From Fidelibacterota bacterium (GTDB lineage Bacteria; Fidelibacterota; Marinisomatia; Marinisomatales; TCS55), in contig JAPYRG010000016.1 of the NCBI GenBank assembly GCA_029936965.1, forward strand, positions 1 to 55,537: DNA of 55,537 nt, given 5' to 3'. The notes under the pieces were generated by a model. That model was not told the origin of the DNA. It ran no database searches and saw only the letters and a program-made list of their open reading frames with translations. Made by a program: the position numbers and the translations under genes. Positions within the stretch are counted from its first letter, which is position 1, and every line of letters starts with the position of its first letter. Below, one piece after another: positions 26,836 through 38,815 of the stretch.

Positions 26836-28191
26836 CTAATATATATCATTTATTGCAAATTTAGGCTCAGAAATTTTCCATTTACCACGTGTAAAATCAG
26901 GGATTTTTATTGAAGTGCTATTTTTCCTTATTGATTTCTCTGAAAGTGGACTTATTACACTCCAGCTAGCAGCATCATAAACATCTAGAGGTGGATCTAT
27001 ATCTCGCTTCATTGATTCTATGAAAGCGCGAAAAACAAAATAATCCATACCACCATGTCCGGATCCTTTTGCTTCATTTTCAAATCTTTTCCATAATGGA
27101 TGGTCATATTTTTCCAAATATTTTTCATCACTTTCCCAACGATGATCATTAGGACTAATACCTTCAATATATATAGAATTACTATCCTTCATCCATAAGC
27201 CTTTTGTACCTTGTATTCTAAAATTTAAACTATAAGGCCGTGGAGAATTCGTATCGTGACTTAGCATTATGGTCTGACCATTAGCGCATTTTATGACAGT
27301 AGTTACAATATCACCTAATTTAAAATCTATTGAAGTATTCGGATGATTAGGACCTCCATGTTGAACAATATAATTATGTAATCCACGAGATTGTGTTGCG
27401 GTAGATGTCAAATAAACCATCCGATTCCCATGATTTATATTAAGCATTGTACTTACAGGTCCTAGTCCATGAGTAGGGTATAAATCTCCGTTACGATTTA
27501 CACTATGATTAGTACGCCATTTAGATTCGCTATACCCTTTATCTCCAAATTCAACTCCTCTACCATAGGGTTGCAAACCATTGTTAAACTTTACACCTCG
27601 AAGATCATGCTGATATCCGCCTTGGCAATGTAGTAACTCGCCAAACAAACCTGATCGAACCATATTTAACACGGCCAATACGTCTCTACGATAACAAACG
27701 TTTTCCATTATCATACAGAATTTTCCAGTTTTTTCTGACGTATTTACTAGATCCCAACAATCAGCTACTGTTAAAGCTGCGGGGACTTCCGTACCAACAT
27801 GTTTTCCTGCTTTCATTGCAGCTACAGACATTGGATGATGCCATTCCCATGGTGTAGCAATAAAAACACCATCTAAATCTTCATTATATAACATATTTCG
27901 AAAATCTTCATTTCCATTTTTATATACTTTAGGAATAGGACGACCTGCATTTTTTAGTACTTTTAATGCTTTACTTATCATTCCATCATCAATATCACAA
28001 ATAACTGGAATATCCACATCATTACGATACGTTGCTAGGCGCATCATTCCTTGACCTCTTAATCCAGTGCCAATAAATCCTAATTTTAGTTTTGATCTTT
28101 TTATTGGATTTGATAATAAAAAACTGGGGGATAAATACGAAGATACCCCTATAAGAGTACTTATACTTAAAAATTTTCTACGCTTCATCAA
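26836..28191 (-). CDS. GH109-type NAD-dependent glycosidase (Gfo/Idh/MocA fold), Tat-exported
   Basis: A 451-residue protein starting MMKRRKFLSIS, a twin-arginine signal. The Rossmann motif GFIGTGLRGQG (38-48) is followed by the family's ATPWEWHHPM, KHVGTEVPAALTVADCWDL and YPTHGLGPV. These match glycoside hydrolase family 109, whose characterised members are alpha-N-acetylgalactosaminidases using tightly bound NAD. It is probably folded with NAD in the cytoplasm and exported by Tat. Together with the beta-galactosidase three genes away in the operon, this suggests attack on galactose/GalNAc-containing glycans (inference). Other activities are known in the family, so the substrate is tentative. 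Confidence 0.87.
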   Translation of the reverse strand: MMKRRKFLSISTLIGVSSYLSPSFLLSNPIKRSKLKLGFIGTGLRGQGMMRLATYRNDVDIPVICDIDDGMISKALKVLKNAGRPIPKVYKNGNEDFRNMLYNEDLDGVFIATPWEWHHPMSVAAMKAGKHVGTEVPAALTVADCWDLVNTSEKTGKFCMIMENVCYRRDVLAVLNMVRSGLFGELLHCQGGYQHDLRGVKFNNGLQPYGRGVEFGDKGYSESKWRTNHSVNRNGDLYPTHGLGPVSTMLNINHGNRMVYLTSTATQSRGLHNYIVQHGGPNHPNTSIDFKLGDIVTTVIKCANGQTIMLSHDTNSPRPYSLNFRIQGTKGLWMKDSNSIYIEGISPNDHRWESDEKYLEKYDHPLWKRFENEAKGSGHGGMDYFVFRAFIESMKRDIDPPLDVYDAASWSVISPLSEKSIRKNSTSIKIPDFTRGKWKISEPKFAINDIY

Positions 28192-28202
28192 CTTAATGTT
28201 TT

Positions 28203-29798
28203 TTAATTCGACAATGCTGTAAGAAGTAAATAAATTGCAATTGTGGCGCCAAATATTCCAGCTGAAACCTTTTTAGCTAATGGCCATGGCGTCATATCTA
28301 CTGGAGCTGGTGTCTTCTCATCACTTAAAGCAATCTCTTGATCACTTTTTGGTTTGAAATAACCAATTAATAACATAATAATGATAGACCAAGTAAAACT
28401 AATAAAGTACGTATGTAACCAATGAAGATTATCAATTGGGAAAAAAGTAAAAAACCCGTACATGACAATTCCTACTATCATACCAATTTTAGCAGCGAGA
28501 GCAGGTATATGTTTTGTAGTTATTCCTAATAGAAATATTGATATTATTGGCACACTATAAAGACCGTTTACTTTTTGTAAAAATTGAAAAATAGAATCCA
28601 TTTGTGCAAGTAATGGAGCAATAATTATTGAGGCTAAGGCAAGAAGAATTCCAAAATATTTTCCAATAACTACAGTTTGTTCTTCGCTAGCGGATGGATT
28701 GATATAACCTTTGTAAAATTGTAAAGAAAAAAGTGTCGATGCGCTATTTAATGCACTATTAAATGAACTCAATATAGATCCAACTAAAACTGCAGCAAAA
28801 AGACCCAACGACCAATCAGGTAATACATGACGAACAACAGCTCCATACACTTGATCTTGCCTTTCAATTTTTAATTCAGGCATATGCAAAGCAATTAAGG
28901 CTGGAAGGCACAACATTAAGGGGCCAATTAATTTCATTCCTGAAGCAAATAAAACACCTTTCTGCCCTTCAGCCAAGCTTCTTGCTGCCATTGCCCTCTG
29001 TACAATTACTTGATTTGTAGACCAATAAAATACTTGAATAAACATCATACCTGTTAATAAAGTTGGCCAAGGTACAGAAACACTTTTTCCCTCAAGATTT
29101 GATTGTGTAAATACTGTCAGATATTCTGGATTCTGGTTTACTAGTTTTGATAATCCTTCAAAAAATGAACCATCCCCTAATGCAGCTAAAGCAAGAAATG
29201 GTATTGTCAATCCACCAATAAGAAGACCTATTCCATTTAATGTATCACTAACAGCAACAGATTTTAATCCCCCAAAAATTGCATATGAACTTCCTACTAT
29301 TCCGATAATAGCAACTACCAATGATAGGGTAAGCTTTAAATCAAACATAGTGATTAACGCTAAAGATCCAGTATAAAGAACCACCGGCAGCAATACAGTT
29401 ACATAACCAAAAAGAAAAAGACCAGACACCATAGAGCGTGTCATCTTATCGAAACGCTTTTCTAAAAATGCTGGTGTTGTAGTATAACCACTTGCAAGAT
29501 AAATTGGTAAAAATACTAGAGCAGTAGCAATCATTGCAAAAGCTGCTAATGATTCCCATGCAATACCAACCAATGCTTTATCTCCAAAAACATCTCCATT
29601 TAACCCTACTAATTGCTCTGTTGATAAATTAGTAAGTAATAATGATCCAGCAACCATGTACCAAGACAGAGCCCTACCTCCTGTAAAATATTCCTCAGTT
29701 GCGCTATCGCTTTTTTTCATATTCCTTACAATCATATATGTAAATACTGCAACTGCAGTAGTCGCGACAATAAATGATATAATTGAGATTGTATTCAA
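28203..29798 (-). CDS. Sodium:solute symporter (SSS family)
   Basis: A 531-residue transporter of the SGLT-like SSS type: TGGRALSWYMVAGSLLLTNLS near the N-terminus, IFGGLKSVAVSDTLNG, and VQRAMAARSLAEGQKG, a stretch typical of sugar-transporting members. About 14 helices are expected. It lies between the GH109-type and beta-galactosidase genes and probably takes up the released monosaccharide with sodium. It is the closest of the three to known glucose/galactose symporters by appearance. Confidence 0.92.
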   Translation of the reverse strand: MNTISIISFIVATTAVAVFTYMIVRNMKKSDSATEEYFTGGRALSWYMVAGSLLLTNLSTEQLVGLNGDVFGDKALVGIAWESLAAFAMIATALVFLPIYLASGYTTTPAFLEKRFDKMTRSMVSGLFLFGYVTVLLPVVLYTGSLALITMFDLKLTLSLVVAIIGIVGSSYAIFGGLKSVAVSDTLNGIGLLIGGLTIPFLALAALGDGSFFEGLSKLVNQNPEYLTVFTQSNLEGKSVSVPWPTLLTGMMFIQVFYWSTNQVIVQRAMAARSLAEGQKGVLFASGMKLIGPLMLCLPALIALHMPELKIERQDQVYGAVVRHVLPDWSLGLFAAVLVGSILSSFNSALNSASTLFSLQFYKGYINPSASEEQTVVIGKYFGILLALASIIIAPLLAQMDSIFQFLQKVNGLYSVPIISIFLLGITTKHIPALAAKIGMIVGIVMYGFFTFFPIDNLHWLHTYFISFTWSIIIMLLIGYFKPKSDQEIALSDEKTPAPVDMTPWPLAKKVSAGIFGATIAIYLLLTALSN

Positions 29799-29818
29799 AA
29801 TATTTTCTCCAATCTATT

Positions 29819-32992
<3,174 letters not shown>

Positions 32993-32997
32993 CTAAA

Positions 32998-34299
32998 TTA
33001 ATTATATTTCTTTTTAATTAATAACTGATCTAAAGTATCAATCAATTGATCAGCATTGTCCTTAGTAAATACCATAGGAGGTTTTATCTTTATTACATTA
33101 CGGTCTGTCCCATCCGTGCTAATTAGAATTCCACGTTCCTTCATATCATTTACTATTTGATCCGCTTCAGAGCACGCAGGTGCCATTCTTTCATGATCTC
33201 GAATCAATTCTAACCCTAAAAATAATCCACGACCTCGAACATCGCCAATTAAATTATGTCTCTTCTTTATATCATTTAATCCTTTAATTAAATATTTGCC
33301 TATAAGGTATGCATTTTCTTGCAACTTTTCCTTCTCAATTATTTCCAGCACAGTTCTTCCCACAGCACATGAGACTGGATTTCCTCCAAAAGAATTAAAA
33401 TACTCCATACCATTATTAAATTTTTGAGCAATCTCTTTTGTTGTCACTACAGCTGATAATGGATGACCATTACCCATAGCTTTACCCATAGTGATAATAT
33501 CAGGAACAGTATTTTCTGATTCAAACCCCCAAAAGTGTGACCCAACTCTTCCAAAACCAATTTGAACCTCATCAGCAATACATATGCCACCAGCTTTTTT
33601 TATTGTCTTATTAGCTAAAGCTAAAAACCCTTCCGGTAAAATTATTTGTCCTCCACAACCAAGTATCGATTCTGAAATAAATACAGAAATCTGTTCATCT
33701 TTTTTCTTTAATGAATCAAGGATACTTTCTACATGTTTTATATAGTATTCTGTAATATCAGCACTATTTTCCCTGTATCTTCCTCTGTATGCATCAGGCA
33801 TAGGAATTTGGTGGATATATTTTGCAGCACTATTCCCTCCCTGACCATTATATTTGTAGGGACTTGCTTCCATTGTTGCAGCTGTATGTCCATGGTATGC
33901 TCCTTCAATAACTATTGTGTGCTTGCTATTCGTATAATTTCGAGCTAAACGAAGTGCTAAATCATTACTTTCACTACCCGAATTAGTAAAAAAACAAGTC
34001 TGCAAATGTGATGGTAGCGTACGAAGTAATTCTTGCGCATAAATAACAATATTTTCATGAAGATACCTTGTATTAGTATTAAGAGTTTTACTCTGTTCAT
34101 GTAAGGATTTGGTTACTTCAGGATGGCAATGACCAACATGGCTAATATTGTTTATTGCATCAAGGTATTTTTTTCCATTACTATTATAAAGATATTGTCC
34201 TTCTCCTTTCACTATATATAAAGGATCTTTATAAGCAACACTTAATGATGGACTGATGAATTGATCTCTTAATTCTTTAATTTTTTTTAAACTTAACAA
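32998..34299 (-). CDS. PLP-dependent phospholyase, AGXT2L type (5-phosphohydroxylysine / ethanolamine-phosphate phospholyase-like)
   Basis: A 433-residue class III aminotransferase-fold protein. The stretches HVGHCHPEV (54-62), LNTNTRYLHENIV (73-85) and NSGSESNDLALRLAR (106-120) are those of the AGXT2L/PHYKPL/ETNPPL branch, which cleaves amino-alcohol phosphates rather than transaminating. PLP contacts are Asp243 (IADEVQ) and Schiff-base Lys273 (MGKAMGNG). The next gene upstream is a hydroxylysine-kinase-like phosphotransferase, and the two together would degrade hydroxylysine (kinase, then phospholyase giving aminoadipate semialdehyde). Ethanolamine phosphate is the alternative substrate. 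Confidence 0.85.
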   Translation of the reverse strand: MLSLKKIKELRDQFISPSLSVAYKDPLYIVKGEGQYLYNSNGKKYLDAINNISHVGHCHPEVTKSLHEQSKTLNTNTRYLHENIVIYAQELLRTLPSHLQTCFFTNSGSESNDLALRLARNYTNSKHTIVIEGAYHGHTAATMEASPYKYNGQGGNSAAKYIHQIPMPDAYRGRYRENSADITEYYIKHVESILDSLKKKDEQISVFISESILGCGGQIILPEGFLALANKTIKKAGGICIADEVQIGFGRVGSHFWGFESENTVPDIITMGKAMGNGHPLSAVVTTKEIAQKFNNGMEYFNSFGGNPVSCAVGRTVLEIIEKEKLQENAYLIGKYLIKGLNDIKKRHNLIGDVRGRGLFLGLELIRDHERMAPACSEADQIVNDMKERGILISTDGTDRNVIKIKPPMVFTKDNADQLIDTLDQLLIKKKYN

Positions 34300-34305
34300 A
34301 TGTAC

Positions 34306-35331
34306 TTATCTCAAAACTGTATTCATTATTTGATCTGAACAATATTCCAAATCAACCTGTTGTATTTTTCCTAAAAAATCCCAAGCTTGATTCTCAGTGA
34401 CTCGAATATATTTATTATCTGGAAATATTTTTTTTCGATATGCAGCCATAGTAACTGATACACATAGTCGCAGGCAAATAAAATAAATTATCACATTTAT
34501 TTCCAATTTTGTTAATGGATATATGCTTTGATAAGCATTCAAAAATTCAGCAATAATCTGAATTGAATCATCTCTATTCAACAATAAATACGCAATACAA
34601 ATTGCAGGTTCACATATTCTGAAAGTTTTAATTATATCTCCAAAATCAATTATACCATAAGGTACATTATCATTATTAACGATGATATTATGATCGTTTG
34701 CATCATTATGTATTATTGCTACAGGTAAATCATCTTTAATTCCATTAATTTTATTTTCATATTTATTAAGGATTTGTTCAATAATAATTTGCTTATCCCT
34801 AGCATCTATACTGCAGATATTATTATATAAGAAATCAGTCTGAGATATATCCCAAGGGAATCTCCGAACCGAATCCTCGTATTCAAAACCTTGCAATGCA
34901 GAGCTTATTCGCCCTAAAAAAATTCCGAGCATATTTATAAACGATTTATCATGATTTGATAAATCTTTCATCAAATTTCCTGGAATATATTCAACTAACC
35001 TAATGAAGTATTTTACTTCACGGTATTTGTATGAACTTATATAATCACCATCTATATTTTTTACTTCTTTAGGTAGTTGTATTTTATCATCCTTTAAATA
35101 AATATGCTGTATTGCTTTATGTTGCATATCTAAAACATTAAATGTTTCAGCTGGATGAGAAATCTTTAATATGAAAACTGGTTTATCGTCTTGATATAAT
35201 AAAAAATTTTGATCTCTATCACTTGGGAGCGCATTAATAACTGATACATTCAAATTATACAAATTTTTTGTAATAGTAATTGCATGTCCATCTGAAAAAT
35301 TGGGACCAGGGGTATTAAATATAGTATACAT
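34306..35331 (-). CDS. APH-family kinase, hydroxylysine kinase-like
   Basis: A 341-residue aminoglycoside-phosphotransferase-fold kinase. The N-terminal NLNVSVINALPSDRDQNFLL (26-45) resembles hydroxylysine kinase (HYKK/AGPHD1), where a LPSYxDQNF motif occurs. The catalytic loop is HNDANDHN (Asp210, Asn215) with metal Asp229 in IDFGD. The gene lies 6 bases before the phospholyase-like gene and 7 after murQ. The linkage with an AGXT2L-type phospholyase supports an amino-alcohol such as hydroxylysine as substrate. A MurNAc/GlcNAc kinase (AmgK-type) is a possible alternative because of neighbouring murQ. Confidence 0.8.
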   Translation of the reverse strand: MYTIFNTPGPNFSDGHAITITKNLYNLNVSVINALPSDRDQNFLLYQDDKPVFILKISHPAETFNVLDMQHKAIQHIYLKDDKIQLPKEVKNIDGDYISSYKYREVKYFIRLVEYIPGNLMKDLSNHDKSFINMLGIFLGRISSALQGFEYEDSVRRFPWDISQTDFLYNNICSIDARDKQIIIEQILNKYENKINGIKDDLPVAIIHNDANDHNIIVNNDNVPYGIIDFGDIIKTFRICEPAICIAYLLLNRDDSIQIIAEFLNAYQSIYPLTKLEINVIIYFICLRLCVSVTMAAYRKKIFPDNKYIRVTENQAWDFLGKIQQVDLEYCSDQIMNTVLR

Positions 35332-35338
35332 AAAAATA

Positions 35339-36229
35339 TTAATTGATGATATCTCTCAATATTCCATTATTTCTTTCTAATATCTTTCTTGCTTCATCCA
35401 AATTACATTTTTTATTAATCATAACAAGAGCTGTTTTTACGGACATCTCTGCGGAAAGTAACATTGCATTACTATCTTCATAGTTAAGATCAGTTAAATT
35501 TTGTATAATTCTAATTCCTCTATCTACCAATTTTTCATTGACGGCCATTAAATCAACCATAAGATTTCCATAAATCTTTCCTAACCTAACCATCGTAGCA
35601 GTTGAAATCATATTTAGAGCAAGTTTTGTTGCTGTACCTGCTTTCATTCGTGTTGATCCAGCAATAATCTCAGGACCTACTTCAATCGAAATAATTAAAT
35701 CCACGTTGGCACGATAAAAAGGTTCTTTATTGCATATCAAATAAATAGTTTTACAGCCTATCTCCTTTCCATGGTTTAATGCAGTTTGAACATATTTTGC
35801 AGCCCCACTTGTACTAATCCCAATAATTACATCATCATTTTGAATATTATGTTCATTTAAATCGTTAATTGCTAATTCAATTTTATCCTCAGCGCCCTCA
35901 ATAGATTTTCTTAAAGCTATATCTCCTCCAGCAATAATCCCTTGAAACCAATCTTCAGGCACAGAGTATGTGGGCGGCATTTCTGATGCATCTAGAACTC
36001 CTAAACGACCACTTGTTCCAGCTCCAATGAAAAACACATGTTTACCAAGTTTTATTGCATCAACACATAATTCAACGGCTTTTTCTATTTGAGGAATTGA
36101 AGTTCTTACCGCAACGGGTATTTTAGCATCTTCATTATTTATTTCCTCTAATATCTCTCTTATGGACATAGAATCAATACTAGAAGAATTAGGATTAGGT
36201 TTTTCTGTTATAAGGTCTCGTCTATCCAT
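35339..36229 (-). CDS. murQ: N-acetylmuramic acid 6-phosphate etherase
   Basis: A 296-residue SIS-domain protein matching MurQ over its full length. Motifs are IGAGTSGRLGVLDASEMPPT (with Glu83) and Glu114 in SIEGAED, both at the positions of the E. coli catalytic residues, and TRMKAGTATKLALNMIST. It removes D-lactate from MurNAc-6-phosphate to give GlcNAc-6-phosphate during peptidoglycan recycling or uptake. In this operon it could feed amino sugars toward a NagB-type deaminase; the NagB-like fusion at 4.2 kb is a candidate partner (inference). No MurK/AnmK gene is visible in the window. Confidence 0.94.
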   Translation of the reverse strand: MDRRDLITEKPNPNSSSIDSMSIREILEEINNEDAKIPVAVRTSIPQIEKAVELCVDAIKLGKHVFFIGAGTSGRLGVLDASEMPPTYSVPEDWFQGIIAGGDIALRKSIEGAEDKIELAINDLNEHNIQNDDVIIGISTSGAAKYVQTALNHGKEIGCKTIYLICNKEPFYRANVDLIISIEVGPEIIAGSTRMKAGTATKLALNMISTATMVRLGKIYGNLMVDLMAVNEKLVDRGIRIIQNLTDLNYEDSNAMLLSAEMSVKTALVMINKKCNLDEARKILERNNGILRDIIN

Positions 36230-36253
36230 TTATAATAATAATTTTCTTATTAA

Positions 36254-37624
36254 TTATAAATCCACTTTTGAAAAATACTCTTTCGAAGCGATAATTACTT
36301 TAGGAGATAATAAGATTGTTCCTAACATAGTAGGAATAACCATAAGAGCATAACAACTATCAACAAAATTAATTGCAATATCAATTGTTGATACGGATGC
36401 AATCACAATTACTAATATATAAATGTAATTATAAAATGGTTTAATACGACTTCCATATAAATAGCTTGCGCATTTTCTTCCATAATATGAATAACCAAAC
36501 ATTGTGGATAAACTAAATGTAATTACTGCAATAAATATTAATAAACGGCCGAATATGCCTAACTCTTGTTCAAAGGCCCTTACTGTCAATGTAACACCAT
36601 TACTGTCACTTGTGTAAAGACCTGATATTAGTATCACTAATGCTGTTGTAGTACATACTATAATTGTATCAATAAATGGTCCCAGCATTGCAACCAGTCC
36701 CTCACGAACTGGTTCGCTCGTTTTTGCAGCTCCATGTGCCAAAGCTTCTGTTCCAGCACCTGCTTCATTTGAGAACAGTCCTCTTCTAACTCCCATAATA
36801 ATCATGGAACCAATTGCTCCGCCAGCAACAGCATCGGCAGTAAATGCATCATAAAGAATACTAGCAAATATTTTAGGTATTAAGGAAATATTTATGATTA
36901 AGATTATTAATGCTGCGAAAAGATAAATACCCACCATTATTGGGACTAATTTAGAGGCAACTTTTGCAATTCTTTGAATACCTCCAAAAATAACTGACGC
37001 TACAATCAATGCAATAATTGTACCAGTTATAGCATTCCCTAACAAAGAATTATTTATAAATATGCCTCCCGGTATATATACAAAATCTCTAATAATTTGA
37101 ACTAATTGATTCGCTTGAAAAAACGTAAAACTAGCAAACATACCTGCAAAACTAAAAAAGACTGCTAATGGCTTAAACCGTTGACCCAAACCTTGTTCAA
37201 TAAAATACATGGGACCACCCTGTATATCTCCATTATCATCTTTTCCTCGGAATAAAACAGCAAGTGTGCAAGTAAAAAACTTTGTGCTCATACCAATAAT
37301 AGCTGTAACCCACATCCAAAATATAGCACCAGGTCCTCCCGCATGAATTGCTATTGCTACTCCTGAAATATTACCCATGCCAACTGTACTAGCTAAAGCA
37401 CTTGATAAAGCTTCAAAATGAGAAATTTGGCCAGGATCGTCATCCTTATCATACTTTCCAGTTAATATTTCTAATGCATGTCGAAAATAGCGAAAAGGAG
37501 TAAAACGACAATACGCAGTAAAAAATAGTCCACCTCCTAATAATAAGACAACTAATGGTGGTCCCCATAAAAAGCCAGCTAATTCTGACATTATTTTATC
37601 TAGTATATTTACAAATTCACTCAA
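36254..37624 (-). CDS. agcS: Sodium:alanine/glycine symporter (AGCS family)
   Basis: A 456-residue membrane protein with about 11 helices. The AGCS signatures are SALASTVGMGNISGVAIAI, GGPGAIFWMWVTAIIGM, QGGPMYFIEQGLG and RRGLFSNEAGAGTEALAHGAA. It imports small neutral amino acids with sodium. As the first gene of the long minus-strand unit, next to the amino-alcohol kinase/phospholyase pair, it could supply the amino acid substrate (inference). The divergent region upstream holds a dyad. Confidence 0.92.
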   Translation of the reverse strand: MSEFVNILDKIMSELAGFLWGPPLVVLLLGGGLFFTAYCRFTPFRYFRHALEILTGKYDKDDDPGQISHFEALSSALASTVGMGNISGVAIAIHAGGPGAIFWMWVTAIIGMSTKFFTCTLAVLFRGKDDNGDIQGGPMYFIEQGLGQRFKPLAVFFSFAGMFASFTFFQANQLVQIIRDFVYIPGGIFINNSLLGNAITGTIIALIVASVIFGGIQRIAKVASKLVPIMVGIYLFAALIILIINISLIPKIFASILYDAFTADAVAGGAIGSMIIMGVRRGLFSNEAGAGTEALAHGAAKTSEPVREGLVAMLGPFIDTIIVCTTTALVILISGLYTSDSNGVTLTVRAFEQELGIFGRLLIFIAVITFSLSTMFGYSYYGRKCASYLYGSRIKPFYNYIYILVIVIASVSTIDIAINFVDSCYALMVIPTMLGTILLSPKVIIASKEYFSKVDL

Positions 37625-37650
37625 ACCTATGTATCATTGATAGTTATATA

Positions 37651-37678
37651 ATATTTCGGGTTATATATTCCGAAATAT
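37651..37678. promoter_or_regulatory. Dyad in the divergent agcS / lptG promoter region
   Basis: Arms of 9 bp (37651-37659 and 37670-37678, ATATTTCGG / CCGAAATAT) are exact reverse complements around a 10-base AT spacer. It lies in the 99-base gap between divergent genes, and the shape fits an operator for a dimeric repressor. No regulator gene is adjacent, and in AT-rich DNA part of the symmetry could be chance. Confidence 0.4.
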
Positions 37679-37723
37679 ACATATTTTACAGAAATTCAAC
37701 TGGATAAAAATAATATTCTAATA

Positions 37724-38815
37724 ATGAAGCGACTTGATCTATATCTTATTCAGCAATTTATCGCCATTCTATTAATATCTATTCTTGGATTCACAAGTGT
37801 GTTTCTAGTAGTAGACTTAATTGAAAATTTAGACCGATTCATAGATAATTCAGTTCCATGGAAAATAGTATTCAAATATTATTTATTCACTATCCCATGG
37901 TTTTTGAATATTGCGTTACCGATGGCCATGTTAATCGCTACCGTATTTAGTGTAGGTTTGTTGGTAAAACGGAATGAATGGACAGCTATGAAATCAAGTG
38001 GTATAAGTCTTTATCGAATCGCAATACCGCTCATAATAATTGGTATAATAGTGAGTTATGCATCTTTTGAATTTGAAAATAATATAGTTAGCAGTGGAAA
38101 CGAGATACGCTCTCAAATTGAACAACAGTATATTAAGAGAAAATCTAAAAGAAAATTAAAACATGTATACAATGATCTTTTCTTACAGAAAAAAGAAAAA
38201 ACTCATATATCTTTAGGAAAATATAAGGTACGGCAAAAAACTGCGGAGCGTGTAACAATTATTTCTATGAATGATGGTGTAATATTAGAACGTATAGATG
38301 CAAAAAATATCGCATGGATTGATTCGTTAGAACAATGGGTTGCCTCAGGATATTCAATTAGAAAATTTGATCAGAATGGATTTGAAAAAAATGTAATTAT
38401 TCCTAAATCAGATTCGCTGATTCAAATAGACTTCACACCTGAAGATATATTAAAACAAGGGAAATTGCCTGATGAGCTTAATTATAGTGAGCTTAGTGAG
38501 CGAATACTTCAATTAAAAGAAAATGGTGTAAATACTACTAGATGGGAAGTGAGCAGATACTTTAAAGTTTCTTTTGCATTCACAAATCTAATTGTAGTTC
38601 TATTTGGCTTACCTCTTGTTGTGATAAAACCTCGTGGAGGTCTAACGTTTGCAGCGGGGATGAGCTTTTTAGTAATTTTTTTCTATTATACTTTTATTAA
38701 GTTCGGACAATCTCTTGGCTTCAAAGGTATTCTTGAACCATTAACTTCTGCATGGATAGGCAATATAGTATTTTCTATTGGAGGGTTAATCTTGCTTCTT
38801 TTATCCAGAAAGTGA
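37724..38815 (+). CDS. LptG/LptF (YjgP/YjgQ) family permease
   Basis: A 363-residue inner-membrane protein with N-terminal helices at about 10-40 and 55-85, a periplasmic beta-rich domain (about 130-270) and three C-terminal helices. The sequence MKRLDLYLIQQFI and the ENLDRFID loop are typical of YjgP/YjgQ. It should be one of the two permeases of the lipopolysaccharide export ABC complex LptB2FG, which places an outer membrane in this organism. It is the only plus-strand gene in 10-55 kb and overlaps the end of the convergent barrel gene by 15 bases. Confidence 0.9.
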   Translation: MKRLDLYLIQQFIAILLISILGFTSVFLVVDLIENLDRFIDNSVPWKIVFKYYLFTIPWFLNIALPMAMLIATVFSVGLLVKRNEWTAMKSSGISLYRIAIPLIIIGIIVSYASFEFENNIVSSGNEIRSQIEQQYIKRKSKRKLKHVYNDLFLQKKEKTHISLGKYKVRQKTAERVTIISMNDGVILERIDAKNIAWIDSLEQWVASGYSIRKFDQNGFEKNVIIPKSDSLIQIDFTPEDILKQGKLPDELNYSELSERILQLKENGVNTTRWEVSRYFKVSFAFTNLIVVLFGLPLVVIKPRGGLTFAAGMSFLVIFFYYTFIKFGQSLGFKGILEPLTSAWIGNIVFSIGGLILLLLSRK

